64,000 bases of DNA from Phytopythium helicoides (Eukaryota > Oomycota > Peronosporomycetes > Pythiales > Pythiaceae), in NCBI GenBank assembly GCA_024867545.1, contig JANFNE010000042.1, forward strand, positions 248,001 through 312,000, written 5' to 3'. Below are positions 32,367 through 41,472 of this stretch, piece by piece. The notes under the pieces were generated by a model that worked only from the letters and a program-made list of their open reading frames with translations, was not told where the DNA came from and made no database searches. How positions within the stretch are numbered: position 1 is the stretch's first letter; every line of letters begins with the position of its first letter. The position numbers were made by a program, and so were the translations under genes.

Positions 32367-34070
32367 ATGGACAAGATCAAGACCATCCGCGCGCAAATGT
32401 ACCCGCCGGCCGACAGCGACTTCTCGCTCACGCCGCGCAGCGTGCAGACGTACGACTTCAAGGACCGCAAGACGCTCGGCGGGTCGGCGCAGCCCCACGG
32501 CGGCGCGCAGGCTGCAGGCCACGGCCGCGGGCTCGGCGGCGGCAACCTCGGCATGCACAACGGGCTGGACGTGCGAGATATGCTGGTCTCGCCCTATGAC
32601 CAGCGCGCCAACGTCAACATCTGGCACGTCGTGATCGGCGCAGGTGTGGGGCTCGGCATCGGCCTACTGCTCGCGCACTACGACGTCAACAGCGCCGCGG
32701 CGTCGTGGATCGCGCTGCCAGGAAACTTGTTTATCCAGGCCCTCAAGTGCCTCGTGACGCCCATGGTGTTCTGCAGTGTCGTCTGCTGTATGGGAGAGCT
32801 GGTGGAGGCTGGTAAGGCTGCTTCGATCGGCGGACGTATGGTTGCATGCTTCGCGCTCGCAGCTATCGTGTCGTCCACGGTTGGCACCACCTTTGGATAC
32901 ATCATGAACGAGCTGTACGAGTCCGCGGCAGAGGTCTCGACCAGTAGCTCGACGACCGAGTTCACCTTCCGATGCGCCAACGACAAGTACCTCATGGTCA
33001 ACCAGAACACGGGTGGGCTCGCCTGCTCGGGCACCAACGCCACCAACGAACTCGCCTACTTCACGCTTAACGACACGTCTGGGTACTTCACGACCTCGGA
33101 CAGTACCGAGTACGAGTCGCTCGACGTGTCCGACCAGATCATCAGTATCCTCGAGGATCTCGTGCCCGAGAACATTGTTGAGTCCTTCGCCGGTACCTCG
33201 ACGCTCAGCATCATTGCGTTCGCCATCTGGTTTGGTGTTGCGGTTGTCAAGAGCCACGACAAGAGCGCCGGCGTTGAGAACTACGCACTGCTGATGGTGC
33301 AGCAGGCAAACACGGTCGTGCTGCTTCTCGTCAACATCGTCGTCAAGTATATCCCGTTCGCCATCGTCTCGCTCATTGCCGGTTCGATGGCCAGCTACGG
33401 TTCCTCGACGGTGCTCGCTGAGGGTGTCGCTTTTCTGATCGGTACGCTCTTCGTGGCGCTCTGCACGCTTGTGCTCGGCATCTTCGGTTTCGCGCTGTTC
33501 GTGACGACGCGCCGCAGCATCTTCTCCTACTTGCGCCACATCGTGCCGGCACAGATTTTCATTATTGGTTGCTCGTCGTCGATTGCCACGCTGCCTATGA
33601 CGATGCGTTGCGTCGACTCGACACGCGAGGTGTCATACGCGCTCTCCCGCTTCGTGCTCCCGCTTGGTGCTACCAGTAACCTCAACGGCACGGCGTGCTA
33701 CCTGCCGCTTGCATGCGTCTTCCTTGCCAAGGTTGGCGGCTACGGTGATCTGCTTACACCGGTGCGCTTCGTGCTGCTGGCGGTCGTCAGCGCTATTGGA
33801 TCGTTTGGTGTCGCTGGTGTGCCCCACGCCGGTCTTGTGATGGTGCTGACCGTCTGGCGTACGGTCTTCAGCTCCGATATCCCTGCTGCCTTCTCGGTTA
33901 TTGTGAGTGTCGACTGGATTTTGGACCGCCTCCGCTCGGTCGTCAACATCACCAACGATACCATCATCGTCCGAATTATTGCCGAGCAGTGTGACGAAGC
34001 CGTCTCGCGTGAGCTGGAGGGTGCCCAAAATGATTTCTTCGGGCAGCAGGGTTTCCGACCTAGCGAGTAG
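32367..34070 (+). CDS. Dicarboxylate/amino acid:cation symporter (SLC1/GltPh family)
   Basis: A single-exon gene of 567 residues. After a soluble N-terminus of about 82 residues comes the first membrane helix, then a long outer loop (about 181-270) with two N-x-T sites and a Cys pair. The transport core follows: hairpin 1 tip C-S-S-S-I-A-T-L-P (402-410); helix 7 with N438-L-N-G-T442 in place of the usual N-M-D-G-T; hairpin 2 tip G484-V-P-H-A-G-L490; and helix 8 with D516, D520, R523, N527 and D531. The helix-8 Asp/Arg pair binds acidic amino acids in family members such as GltPh, so aspartate, glutamate or a dicarboxylate is a likely substrate. The Asp-to-Asn change in helix 7 may alter cation coupling. 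The protein acts in the plasma membrane. It is divergent from the paralogue at the left edge. Confidence 0.93.
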   Translation: MDKIKTIRAQMYPPADSDFSLTPRSVQTYDFKDRKTLGGSAQPHGGAQAAGHGRGLGGGNLGMHNGLDVRDMLVSPYDQRANVNIWHVVIGAGVGLGIGLLLAHYDVNSAAASWIALPGNLFIQALKCLVTPMVFCSVVCCMGELVEAGKAASIGGRMVACFALAAIVSSTVGTTFGYIMNELYESAAEVSTSSSTTEFTFRCANDKYLMVNQNTGGLACSGTNATNELAYFTLNDTSGYFTTSDSTEYESLDVSDQIISILEDLVPENIVESFAGTSTLSIIAFAIWFGVAVVKSHDKSAGVENYALLMVQQANTVVLLLVNIVVKYIPFAIVSLIAGSMASYGSSTVLAEGVAFLIGTLFVALCTLVLGIFGFALFVTTRRSIFSYLRHIVPAQIFIIGCSSSIATLPMTMRCVDSTREVSYALSRFVLPLGATSNLNGTACYLPLACVFLAKVGGYGDLLTPVRFVLLAVVSAIGSFGVAGVPHAGLVMVLTVWRTVFSSDIPAAFSVIVSVDWILDRLRSVVNITNDTIIVRIIAEQCDEAVSRELEGAQNDFFGQQGFRPSE

Positions 34071-34262
34071 AAGCTTGGACAGCGTCATGTTTTGTAATTA
34101 CAGTAGGTAGTAAATGTATGGATTGTTCTTATGCTTCTCGCGCTCATCGATTGTTGTTGGTGCATTCTGCGCAACAATCTCAAAGGAAAAAAAAAACTCT
34201 CTAGGTGTAAACGCCAGGAATCGGCTCATTCAGTCCCCAGTCGGATCCATCCAGCTAGCTGC

Positions 34263-36303
34263 CTACGCCTCCGTCTCCTCATCGATCTTTAGCGCGGCGA
34301 CAGCAAGAAAGTCCTTGACAGCCTTGAGGAACGCAGCAACCTTGTCCAGATCCTTGACTCCCGGCGAGCCCTTGACTTCGACGCCACTGCTTACATCGAC
34401 GCCCAACGGGTGGGCGACGGTGAGTGCCTTCACAACGTTCTCGGGCGTCAGACCACCAGCCATGAGGACAGGTAGTCGAGCCTGCGAGAAAATGGCCGCA
34501 ATCTTCCAGTCGAAAGTCACACCCGTACCACCTTGTTGTCCCTTGACGCTTGTGTCGAGCAAGAGGAAGTTAGCGGCACCTTTTGCGCGCATCAGACGAA
34601 GCCACAATCTCATTAGCTACATCACACAATCCGATCACCTCACAGTAGACATAACGCACCCTCCTGGACGTTCTGCAGGATAGCTTCCGGGTCAACGCCA
34701 TCGCTGCTGACAAAGTCCGGCAGGTGGAAGACGCGGATGGTAGGCACCACAATCTCGCGACAAATGTCGAAGCCTTCGTCACCATGCAGCTGGACGATGT
34801 CCAGACCAATATCCTGCGCGAGCGCATTCATCTCGGAGGCGCTCTTGTTGACGAACACACCAACCACGAGCGGTGCACGTGAGCACGCCTCGCGAAGAGC
34901 CAGCGCGTTCTTCTGGAACCAGTCACCGCTCGACGACTCGGACGTGTATCGTGACACAATGTCGGGAAGGATGGGACCAGTCCGCTCGCCGTATTTGCGA
35001 ACCGCCGCAACAATCTCCTTGGCTTGCTCCGGTGCAACGTATCGAGGAGTTCCCTCTGCCATGATGATGCCGATCAGGTTAGCGCCCGACCGCAAGGCCG
35101 CCAACGCGTACTCGGGCTTGGTGATGCCGCAAACCTTGGCAAGGGGCTGCGAGAAAGTGAGATCACCCGTCTCAGCAAGACGCCGACCGCTAACTTGCAG
35201 AAGCTCCTTGATCGCGTGGGTGACGTCTCCGCTCTTCATTAGATGCTCCCCAATCAAGATGCCGCGGGCTCCGCACGCCTCGAACTTGGCAACATCCGCG
35301 TGCGAGCGGATCCCGCTGAGTGCAATCAGTGAGATACCGCCACGGCCGAGCTGCAATCCACGTTGACGGATCGAGCCAGCAATGCGCGTCGTCGTGTCCA
35401 GATCCAGCTTGAACGTGCGCAGATCACGGTTGTTGACGCCAATCAGCCTGACAGGTGCTCGCACTGTCAGCAATAGCACCAAGTGGGAATGAAACTACTG
35501 ACATTCAACGTACTTGGCGTTGGCAGCCAGAGCAATGTCGAGCTCCGCAACGCTGTTGACCTCCACCAGCGGGGTCATGCCGAGCTTGTGGGTCGCCTGG
35601 GCGTACATTGCGCGTTGGCATCCATCTTTCAAACCCAAACACATTTGACACAGCACAAGCCGCACCTCAATGAGCGACGCCAGCAGCTCGGGATCGAGGA
35701 TGGCAACAATGAGCAGCACGCAATCGGCGCCGTGCGCGCGCGCCTCGAGCAGCTGGTACTCGTCAAAGATGAAGTCCTTGCGCAGGATGGCAGGGCGGTT
35801 CTGGAGCGTCTGCACCTCCTCGCGCGCCGCCTGCATGTCCTGCAGCGAGCCCTGGAACCACTTGGGCTCCGTAAGCACCGAGATCATGCTGGCGCCCGCC
35901 GTCGCGTACTGGCGCACTTGCTCTGATGGTTGGCGCAGCTCTCATCAGCCAGCAGGTTCCCCCCTCCCTCCACACTCACCCCGACGCACCGCGAATGTCG
36001 AGGTCGAGCGCGATGGCGCCTTTGCTGGGACTCGCACGCTTGAATTCGGCAGCCAGCGCCACGTCCGCCCAGCCCTCGCGCTGCAGTGGGCGACAAACAA
36101 GCCCGTCATTCTCCATTTCGCGGGTTTCGAGCGGCGCTCCCACGCACGGGAGGAGCGCTCAGGCGCGCGAGCACGTCGAGCGGCGGGCCCAGCGCCGCCT
36201 CCAGCTGCGAAATGCGCGCGTGCAGCGCCTCGGGGGCCTCGGCGGCGCGCGCGGCCGCCACGTCGAGCCGCCGCTGGGCCGTGATCTCCTGCAGGATGGT
36301 CAT
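34263..36303 (-). CDS. TRP1: Bifunctional indole-3-glycerol-phosphate synthase / phosphoribosylanthranilate isomerase
   Basis: Catalyses two consecutive steps of tryptophan synthesis: isomerisation of phosphoribosylanthranilate and ring closure to indole-glycerol phosphate. Predicted exons on the minus strand are 36303-36148, 36080-35990, 35922-35666, 35596-35514, 35447-34660 and 34579-34263; all phases agree, giving 563 residues. The IGPS half carries [22 protein letters not shown] and G-V-N-N-R-D-L, with the phosphate site I-L-I-G-E-H. The PRAI half begins at about V-C-G-I-T and carries Q-L-H-G-D-E, L-L-L-D-T, G-G-T-G and [10 protein letters not shown]. The fused order IGPS-PRAI is known from the Phytophthora TRP1 gene. 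The 69-bp third intron (35665-35597) is a multiple of three without stops, so its retention would insert 23 residues. The 5' splice of the last intron is well supported, its acceptor less so. Confidence 0.9.
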
Positions 36304-36580
36304 CTTCTTTGTCGGTGGGGAAGTGACGTTCCCCCTGGTCTCGACGGGGGATCACCTCCCGTTTATATATACAGTTGTCTTGGAGAGAGTATGTTGTTTT
36401 GGTTTTTTATATGATCTGAATAAGTGATGGTCAGGGGCTTGGTTAAGTTGACAGAGTGGGGGGAAGCTGACTTTGTTGAGTCAGGGTGGCTTGGTTGAAG
36501 CGCGAAACACGCGGGAGGCGAGCAAATCGAGTTCATTCCGACAAGAAAACTATAGCGAGGCCCTGTGGCCGAGATTCGTT

Positions 36581-38576
36581 CTAGCTCGAAGCGCCTACGG
36601 AGCCTGAAGAGACCTTGGGGTCGGCTGAGGCGCCGGCAGAAGTGGAGGTGGCGCCTGGAGCCTTGGACGCCACTGTTAACACGATCGCAGTCGGACTATC
36701 GTCAGCGAATGGAAGTTTCCACCAGCAAAATGATATGCCACGAACCTTTTGGAATACCTGCCTCCGGCTTGACCCATCCACACTTGACGACAAAGTCGTA
36801 GATCTGACCGGCCTTCGACACGTCGGCATCTGAGAAAAGGAAAGCACAGTCAGAGTTAGCTCAGAGCATACACTGCGAAGACCAGCATATCACGAAAAGT
36901 ACACGTACCGATCTTGACCGTGCTTTTCGCCATCTTCTTGGTCAGGTAGCCGAGGCGGTAGGATTCTCGCACCAGCGCATCCTTGATAACGAGATAGTGC
37001 TGCCCACAAAAAACGACAGCGTCAGATTATGCTTCTACACAGCGACAAGCAGTCTATCAGATTGCACCTTTGGAAGCAGTTTGAGCTTAGAGCACAGATC
37101 CTTCTCCATCGGGGTCAGCAAGTGTGCTCCTGGAGTCCCATCCACATCGAAGCTAGAGGCAATTGCGCTGATAGCACTCGTGGATGATGCCGGATTTCCT
37201 CGAGTCCGCGAATGGTCCTTGTCTCCAGCGTCGCCGTTCTGATCTCGCGAATGCCAGCGGTTGGCGCGGTCCCGGCTACTTGATACCGGCCGTCCAGACT
37301 CATACAGGTACGACGCACTGTCTCGCTGTTTTTGGATGGCCTGGTCCAAGTCCCTCTTCTTCTTCTCGCTATCGTAGAGCTCCGTCTCGGCAAGCGTTCG
37401 GACGCCATTCTTCCGGTACTCTTGCAGCAACAAAATCTGCTTGCGTAGCCGCATGGCGGCGATCAAACCCTCCACAAGCTTCTCATGCTCTTCGGGGGAC
37501 TGGAACCGCGCAAACGGCCGCATTTGGGCAATAATTTCTCGTTCATCCTTGGGTCTTCGTCGCTCCATTTGTTGGTGCAGCTTATAGTCCAGTAGTCCGC
37601 GCTCGACCACAAACTTCTTGCGCCGCTCTCGCTCATCCAGCTTCTGATTATAGATCTCAATCACCTTGAGCTTGAGCTCGCGCTCCGTTGGGTGGTCGTC
37701 CTCTGAGAACTCCATGTCGGCCAGGACCAGCTCGGCCTCATTGTCGTATTCGACGTCAAAGTCGCCGCGCAGAGGCATGTATCCTGCCAACTGGCTCGAC
37801 GCGCTCTTTTCTTTTGCGGCAGCAGAGTCCACAGCAGAAGCAGCTGCAATAGTAGCGGTAGCTGCGGCCGCGGTCACGCTGTGGGGAGCATCCGGGCTGC
37901 TGCTATCCGCAGTGGCAGGCTCCTCCGGGTCGCCGAGGAAGCGTGGGATCAAGTCGGGCGTGCTCAGGTACGCGTTCATGTAGTGCGACTCGCACTTCCT
38001 CTCCGACTTGGTGGCGACGTGCTCGGCGATGTCCTTCCAGTTGCCCATGCCGAACATCTCAATGCCCTCGAGCAGCAGCAGCTCCTCGTCGGCCGTCCAG
38101 TCCGTGCTCGTTCCTGCAGTCGCCGGCGTCCCGGGCCCATTCGTTCTGTCTGGCTTGTCCTTGATCGGAGTCGACGGCCCCACAGCCGCGCTCCCACCTG
38201 CAGCCGCCGCCGAGCTCGCGTCGCCCACGGTCGGATCGCGCACAATGGGGTACGCGAGGCAGTCGGCCACCGTGTACTTGTGCGTCTTCTTGTGCTCGCC
38301 CAGCTCGATACCCACGGCGAAGCACTCGACGCAGAACTCGATGACCTGCGGCTGCGGCTGGCACTCGACGCACGTCACGCGGATGCTGCGCGCCAGGTCC
38401 TTCTGGCAGTTGACGCACGTCTTGAGCGTCGTCTTGGCCGCTGCTGGCGCCGCCGCGGCCGCCGACGCGCCGCCGTCACCTTCCGACGCCGCCACGCGCT
38501 GCTTCTTGCCGTTCCGCGCGTCCCCCGCGTCCCCCGCCGGCGGCGGCGGCGCCGCGGCGGCCTCGCGCTTGGACAT
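36581..38576 (-). CDS. ADA2: ADA2-type transcriptional coactivator (ZZ, SANT, SWIRM)
   Basis: Subunit of SAGA/ADA histone acetyltransferase complexes, where ADA2 proteins activate the GCN5 catalytic subunit in the nucleus. Predicted exons are 38576-37068, 36999-36909, 36829-36746 and 36672-36581, giving 591 residues. The ZZ zinc finger (about 51-100) shows C-V-N-C, C-V-E-C and F-C-V-E-C plus two His. The SANT domain (about 157-205) has W-T-A-D-E-E-L-L-L-L-E-G and G-N-W-K-D-I-A. The Ada2 middle region contains F-D-V-E-Y-D-N-E-A-E and F-S-E-D-D. The C-terminal SWIRM domain is assembled across the small exons, from L-L-T-P-M-E-K through H-Y-L-V-I-K to C-G-W-V-K-P. The protein has Ala/Ser-rich linkers. 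The third intron donor could also be 12 bp earlier. Confidence 0.93.
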
Positions 38577-38796
38577 GGAGCTCGGCGCGCTTTACACCTG
38601 CTTTCAGTATGGAGAAAGGCGGCGCGCCCGCGCCAAAACGTCGAGGTGTGGGCCACATTAAAGGAAGTCGAGGACGGAACGCCTAGATCAGAGGGGATGT
38701 GGAGGATGTTTGGCCTATTTGGAGAGACCAAAACAAAAAAGGATGGAACATGTTTGCTGCAGAGCACTTCAACGTGGCTTCTAGGGGAGAGCGCCA

Positions 38797-40107
38797 TCAC
38801 TTGCCAAAGCGGCGCTTGCGGCGGCTGAACTCGCGCACGATGTCGTGCAGGTCGCGTTGGGTGAGCTCGGGCCACAGCTTGTCCACGAACACGAGCTCCG
38901 AGTACGCGATCTGGTACAGCAGGAAGTTGCTGATGCGGAGCTCGCCCGACGTGCGGATGAGCAGGTCGGGGTCTGGCAGTCCGCTGTTGCGATCCATGTA
39001 GGAAGGAGGATAGCTGTCAGTCGAGACAACTCTGTAGCAGTAATAAAAAATGATGATTCTCAACGTACGCAGTGAGCAGCCGGTCGCTGATCAGCCGCTC
39101 GTCGATCTGGTCGACGCTCGTCTCGCCACGCGCGACTTCGCCCGCGATCCGCTTGCACGCGCCGACAATTTCGTCGCGAGCACCATAGCTGGAGAGAAGG
39201 CGAGCCATGGTCAGTAACGAGCCTTCTGTCAAGACAGCCTCTCACGAACGATCCCACCTGACGCAGATGTTGAGGTTGAAGGACTTGCAGTGTTGCGTCT
39301 TGTCTTCGATCTGCTCGATTGCCTCGACGATGTAGGCTGGGAACTTGCGACCGTCGGACACGAGCACGCGCACTTGGATGTCGCGCTCGAGCGCTTCCGG
39401 CACGATCTGGTGCATGAACTGGTTGAAGAGCCCCATGAGCGCATCCACCTCGGCCTTGTCGCGGTTCCAGTTCTCTGGTAAACGGCGTCTGTCGGTCAGG
39501 AAATGAACGGCAACCACGGTCGTACCGGTCACAACGACAACGCACCGGTCGAGAAAGCGTAGACCGTGAGCACCTTGATGCCGGCATCGATGCACCAGTC
39601 GACAAAGGAGACGAGCGTCTTGCTTCCGTCCGAGTGTCCGCGCACGCCTGCTCCGTACTTGCTCTTTCCGTATCTGCGGTTGCCGTCCATGATGACCGCA
39701 ATGTGGTGCGGGATCTGCTGGCCCATCGGTCGTTAGTCGAGCACGAGTCGGCGAGCTCCAAGCCGCGCGGCCGCCGTCACCTTGAGGTTCTCGCCCGTGA
39801 GCTGCTCCTTGGCGCCGCGCGCGCGCGTCTTGTCCCTCACGGCCACGCCGCCGACGGTGCTCGCGGCCCAGCGAGCGACGCGGCGAGGCAGCGCGAGCGT
39901 GACCGAGACGCGCAGCTTGTGGCCGCCCGAGGCGAGCGAGACGCTCAGCAGCGTCAGCAAAAAGACGAGCGAGAGCGGCATGCCCGCGAGCCACCACATC
40001 TCGAAGCCGTTGTAGAAGGCGTGCGACCAGCCGGCCTCGGCCAGCGTGCGCCTGCCGTACGGCTCGTAGGCGGCCGCGAACGCGCCGCTCGAGTTCTCGT
40101 CCAGCAT
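38797..40107 (-). CDS. cis-Prenyltransferase (dehydrodolichyl / undecaprenyl diphosphate synthase family)
   Basis: Elongates farnesyl diphosphate with isopentenyl units in cis to make the dolichol precursor for protein glycosylation at the ER. Predicted exons are 40107-39781, 39717-39546, 39474-39258, 39188-39069 and 39013-38797, giving 350 residues. The N-terminal about 109 residues include one membrane segment ([14 protein letters not shown]), probably an ER anchor. The catalytic domain starts [14 protein letters not shown], with catalytic Asp about residue 120. It ends with [15 protein letters not shown] and a C-terminal R-R-F-G-K, the R-x-G signature of self-sufficient single-subunit enzymes. 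The first intron removes an in-frame TAA within C-T-A-A-C, a likely branch point. Its acceptor could be either of two adjacent CAGs. Confidence 0.9.
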
Positions 40108-40186
40108 CAGGAGCGTTTGGGAATGGGAATGGGATGGAGATGCCTGTCACTGCTGCGGTGACGTGTCTTGCGCGACCGGACATGCA

Positions 40187-40265
40187 TTTTTAACCAATCA
40201 CAGACGGTTTGAGCCTATTTTTAGCGAATCAAACGCTGATTTGACTCCTTTTTAGCCAATCAAAA
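40187..40265. promoter_or_regulatory. Three CCAAT-type elements at an exact 31-bp spacing in a bidirectional promoter
   Basis: T5-AACCAATCA starts at 40187, T5-AGCGAATCAAA at 40218 and T5-AGCCAATCAAAA at 40249: the same core three times, exactly 31 bp apart. They lie in the 216-bp gap between the divergent cis-prenyltransferase (ATG 40107) and TrmB (ATG 40324). A fourth AGCCAATCAAAA is upstream of the UreF gene at 41374-41385. CCAAT boxes bind NF-Y; that role is inferred here. Confidence 0.55.
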
Positions 40266-40323
40266 TGCGTTAAACTGGCCATCGACTGGATGGCAGCGCA
40301 GTCCGCCCCTCGCCGTCGACGTC

Positions 40324-41156
40324 ATGCTGCTGCTGCGGCTGAGGCGCGCGCCGCGCCGCCGACTGCTGCGCAGCTTCAGCGTGAGCGCAGAGCCCAATGC
40401 GCCCGTCTCAGGCAGCTCCAAGCGCTACCGGCAGCACGTGAACCCGCTGGCGGCCGCGTACCGCGAGCCCATTGAGCTGCCCGACTGGTCCGCGAGCTTC
40501 GCGGACGCCTCGCTGCCGATCCACTTGGACATCGGGTGCGCTGCCTTCTCCTCTGCTTCTCCTTGTTGCCAATGAGCGCGGAGCTGTGCAGCTGACGAAT
40601 GCGAGGCCTGGGCTCCATCAGGTGCGCGCGAGCCAAGTACCTCATGGACGTGGCGAGGGCCAACGCCGGCAAGATGAACTTCGTGGGCGTCGAGATCCGC
40701 AAGAGCGTGATCGAGGACGCCAAGATCGAGGTGCAGCGACGTGGAATCGACAACCTCGCGCTCGTGCACGCCAACATGAACTTCCAGCAGAAGCTGCTGC
40801 TGCCGTCGCTGCCGGCGCCCGTGCGCAGCGTGTCCATCTTCCACCCGGACCCGTGGATGAAGAAGCGCCACATCAAGCGGCGGCTCGTCAACGACCAGTT
40901 CGTGGCCGAGCTCGCCGAGCTGCTCCCCAACGGCACGCCCATCTTCGTGCAGACCGACGTGCAGGAGCTCTTCGAGTACATCGTCGACGTGTTCGAGCTC
41001 TCGCGGCTGTACGAGGCCAGCGAGCTGCCGCCCAGCCCGCTCGGCGTCCCCACCGACCGCGAGACCTTCGTCGCTCAGGAAGGAGGCGACATCTTCCGCA
41101 TCCAGTTCACCACCCGCAAGCCGTCGGCGTCACAGGGCGTGTCCGCAGCATCATAG
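40324..41156 (+). CDS. trmB: tRNA (guanine-N7)-methyltransferase, TrmB family
   Basis: Transfers a methyl group from S-adenosylmethionine to N7 of G46 in tRNA variable loops. Predicted exons are 40324-40535 and 40622-41156, giving 248 residues. The first about 20 residues (M-L-L-L-R-L-R-R-A-P-R-R-R-L-L-R-S-F-S) are basic, Ser-containing and free of acidic residues, like a mitochondrial presequence. The SAM-binding start L-D-I-G-C is completed across the intron, followed by N-F-V-G-V-E-I-R. The family signature F-H-P-D-P-W-M-K-K-R-H-I-K-R-R-L-V is intact, as is T-D-V-Q-E-L-F-E-Y. The intron donor and the following exon both start GTGCGCG. The gene shares its upstream region with the cis-prenyltransferase. 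Confidence 0.92.
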
Positions 41157-41472
41157 ACAGCAATCTAGACTGGGTCTCCGTAGTTGAGTCCTCCAATGCA
41201 CGACACCTTCTCCATCCTGCCTTGCTCGCCTTCAAATCATTGTCAAATGCCGAGCACGAGCCCATGAGCTCGTGAAGCTGTCGCTGTTGCCCGCACAACT
41301 TCCCATGTGAAGCGGCCAACGCGTCCGACGTGACCAAGTTGAAGCAGTCGACGCGTCCGACGTAGGTTCCAATAGCCAATCAAAATTTGCGAGTCGCGCA
41401 TTGCGCAAAGCTGCGCACTCGCATTCAAGCTCCTCCCCGCTTCCCCTCGCCGCCCGACTTGCCCGCGTCGCC
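41157..41472. promoter_or_regulatory. trmB-ureF intergenic region with repeated ACGCGTCCGACGT and a CCAAT box
   Basis: ACGCGTCCGACGT occurs at 41319-41331 and again at 41351-41363, 32 bp apart. AGCCAATCAAAA follows at 41374-41385, about 90 bp before the UreF start. No gene is seen in this 316-bp gap. Confidence 0.45.

Noticed and set aside
32664..33539. 291-codon antisense frame inside the symporter gene
   Set aside because: It is a mirror of the GC-biased sense codons. The sense frame carries every SLC1 signature, while the antisense product is Arg/Asp/His-rich and matches nothing.
35483..36414. Plus-strand frames over TRP1
   Set aside because: Antisense shadows of the predicted exons; composition is Arg/Ala/His-rich and they lack motifs.
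37881..38828. 315-codon plus-strand frame over ADA2 5' half
   Set aside because: It lies antisense to the ZZ and SANT domains and has the Arg/Ala-rich composition of a GC-rich shadow frame.
39242..40183. 313-codon minus-strand frame in the cis-prenyltransferase locus
   Set aside because: It crosses introns in a frame different from the catalytic domain; the spliced model gives the known motifs in order.
41401..41472. 24-codon upstream extension of UreF
   Set aside because: It would start with TTG. The family motif begins right after the ATG at 41473.
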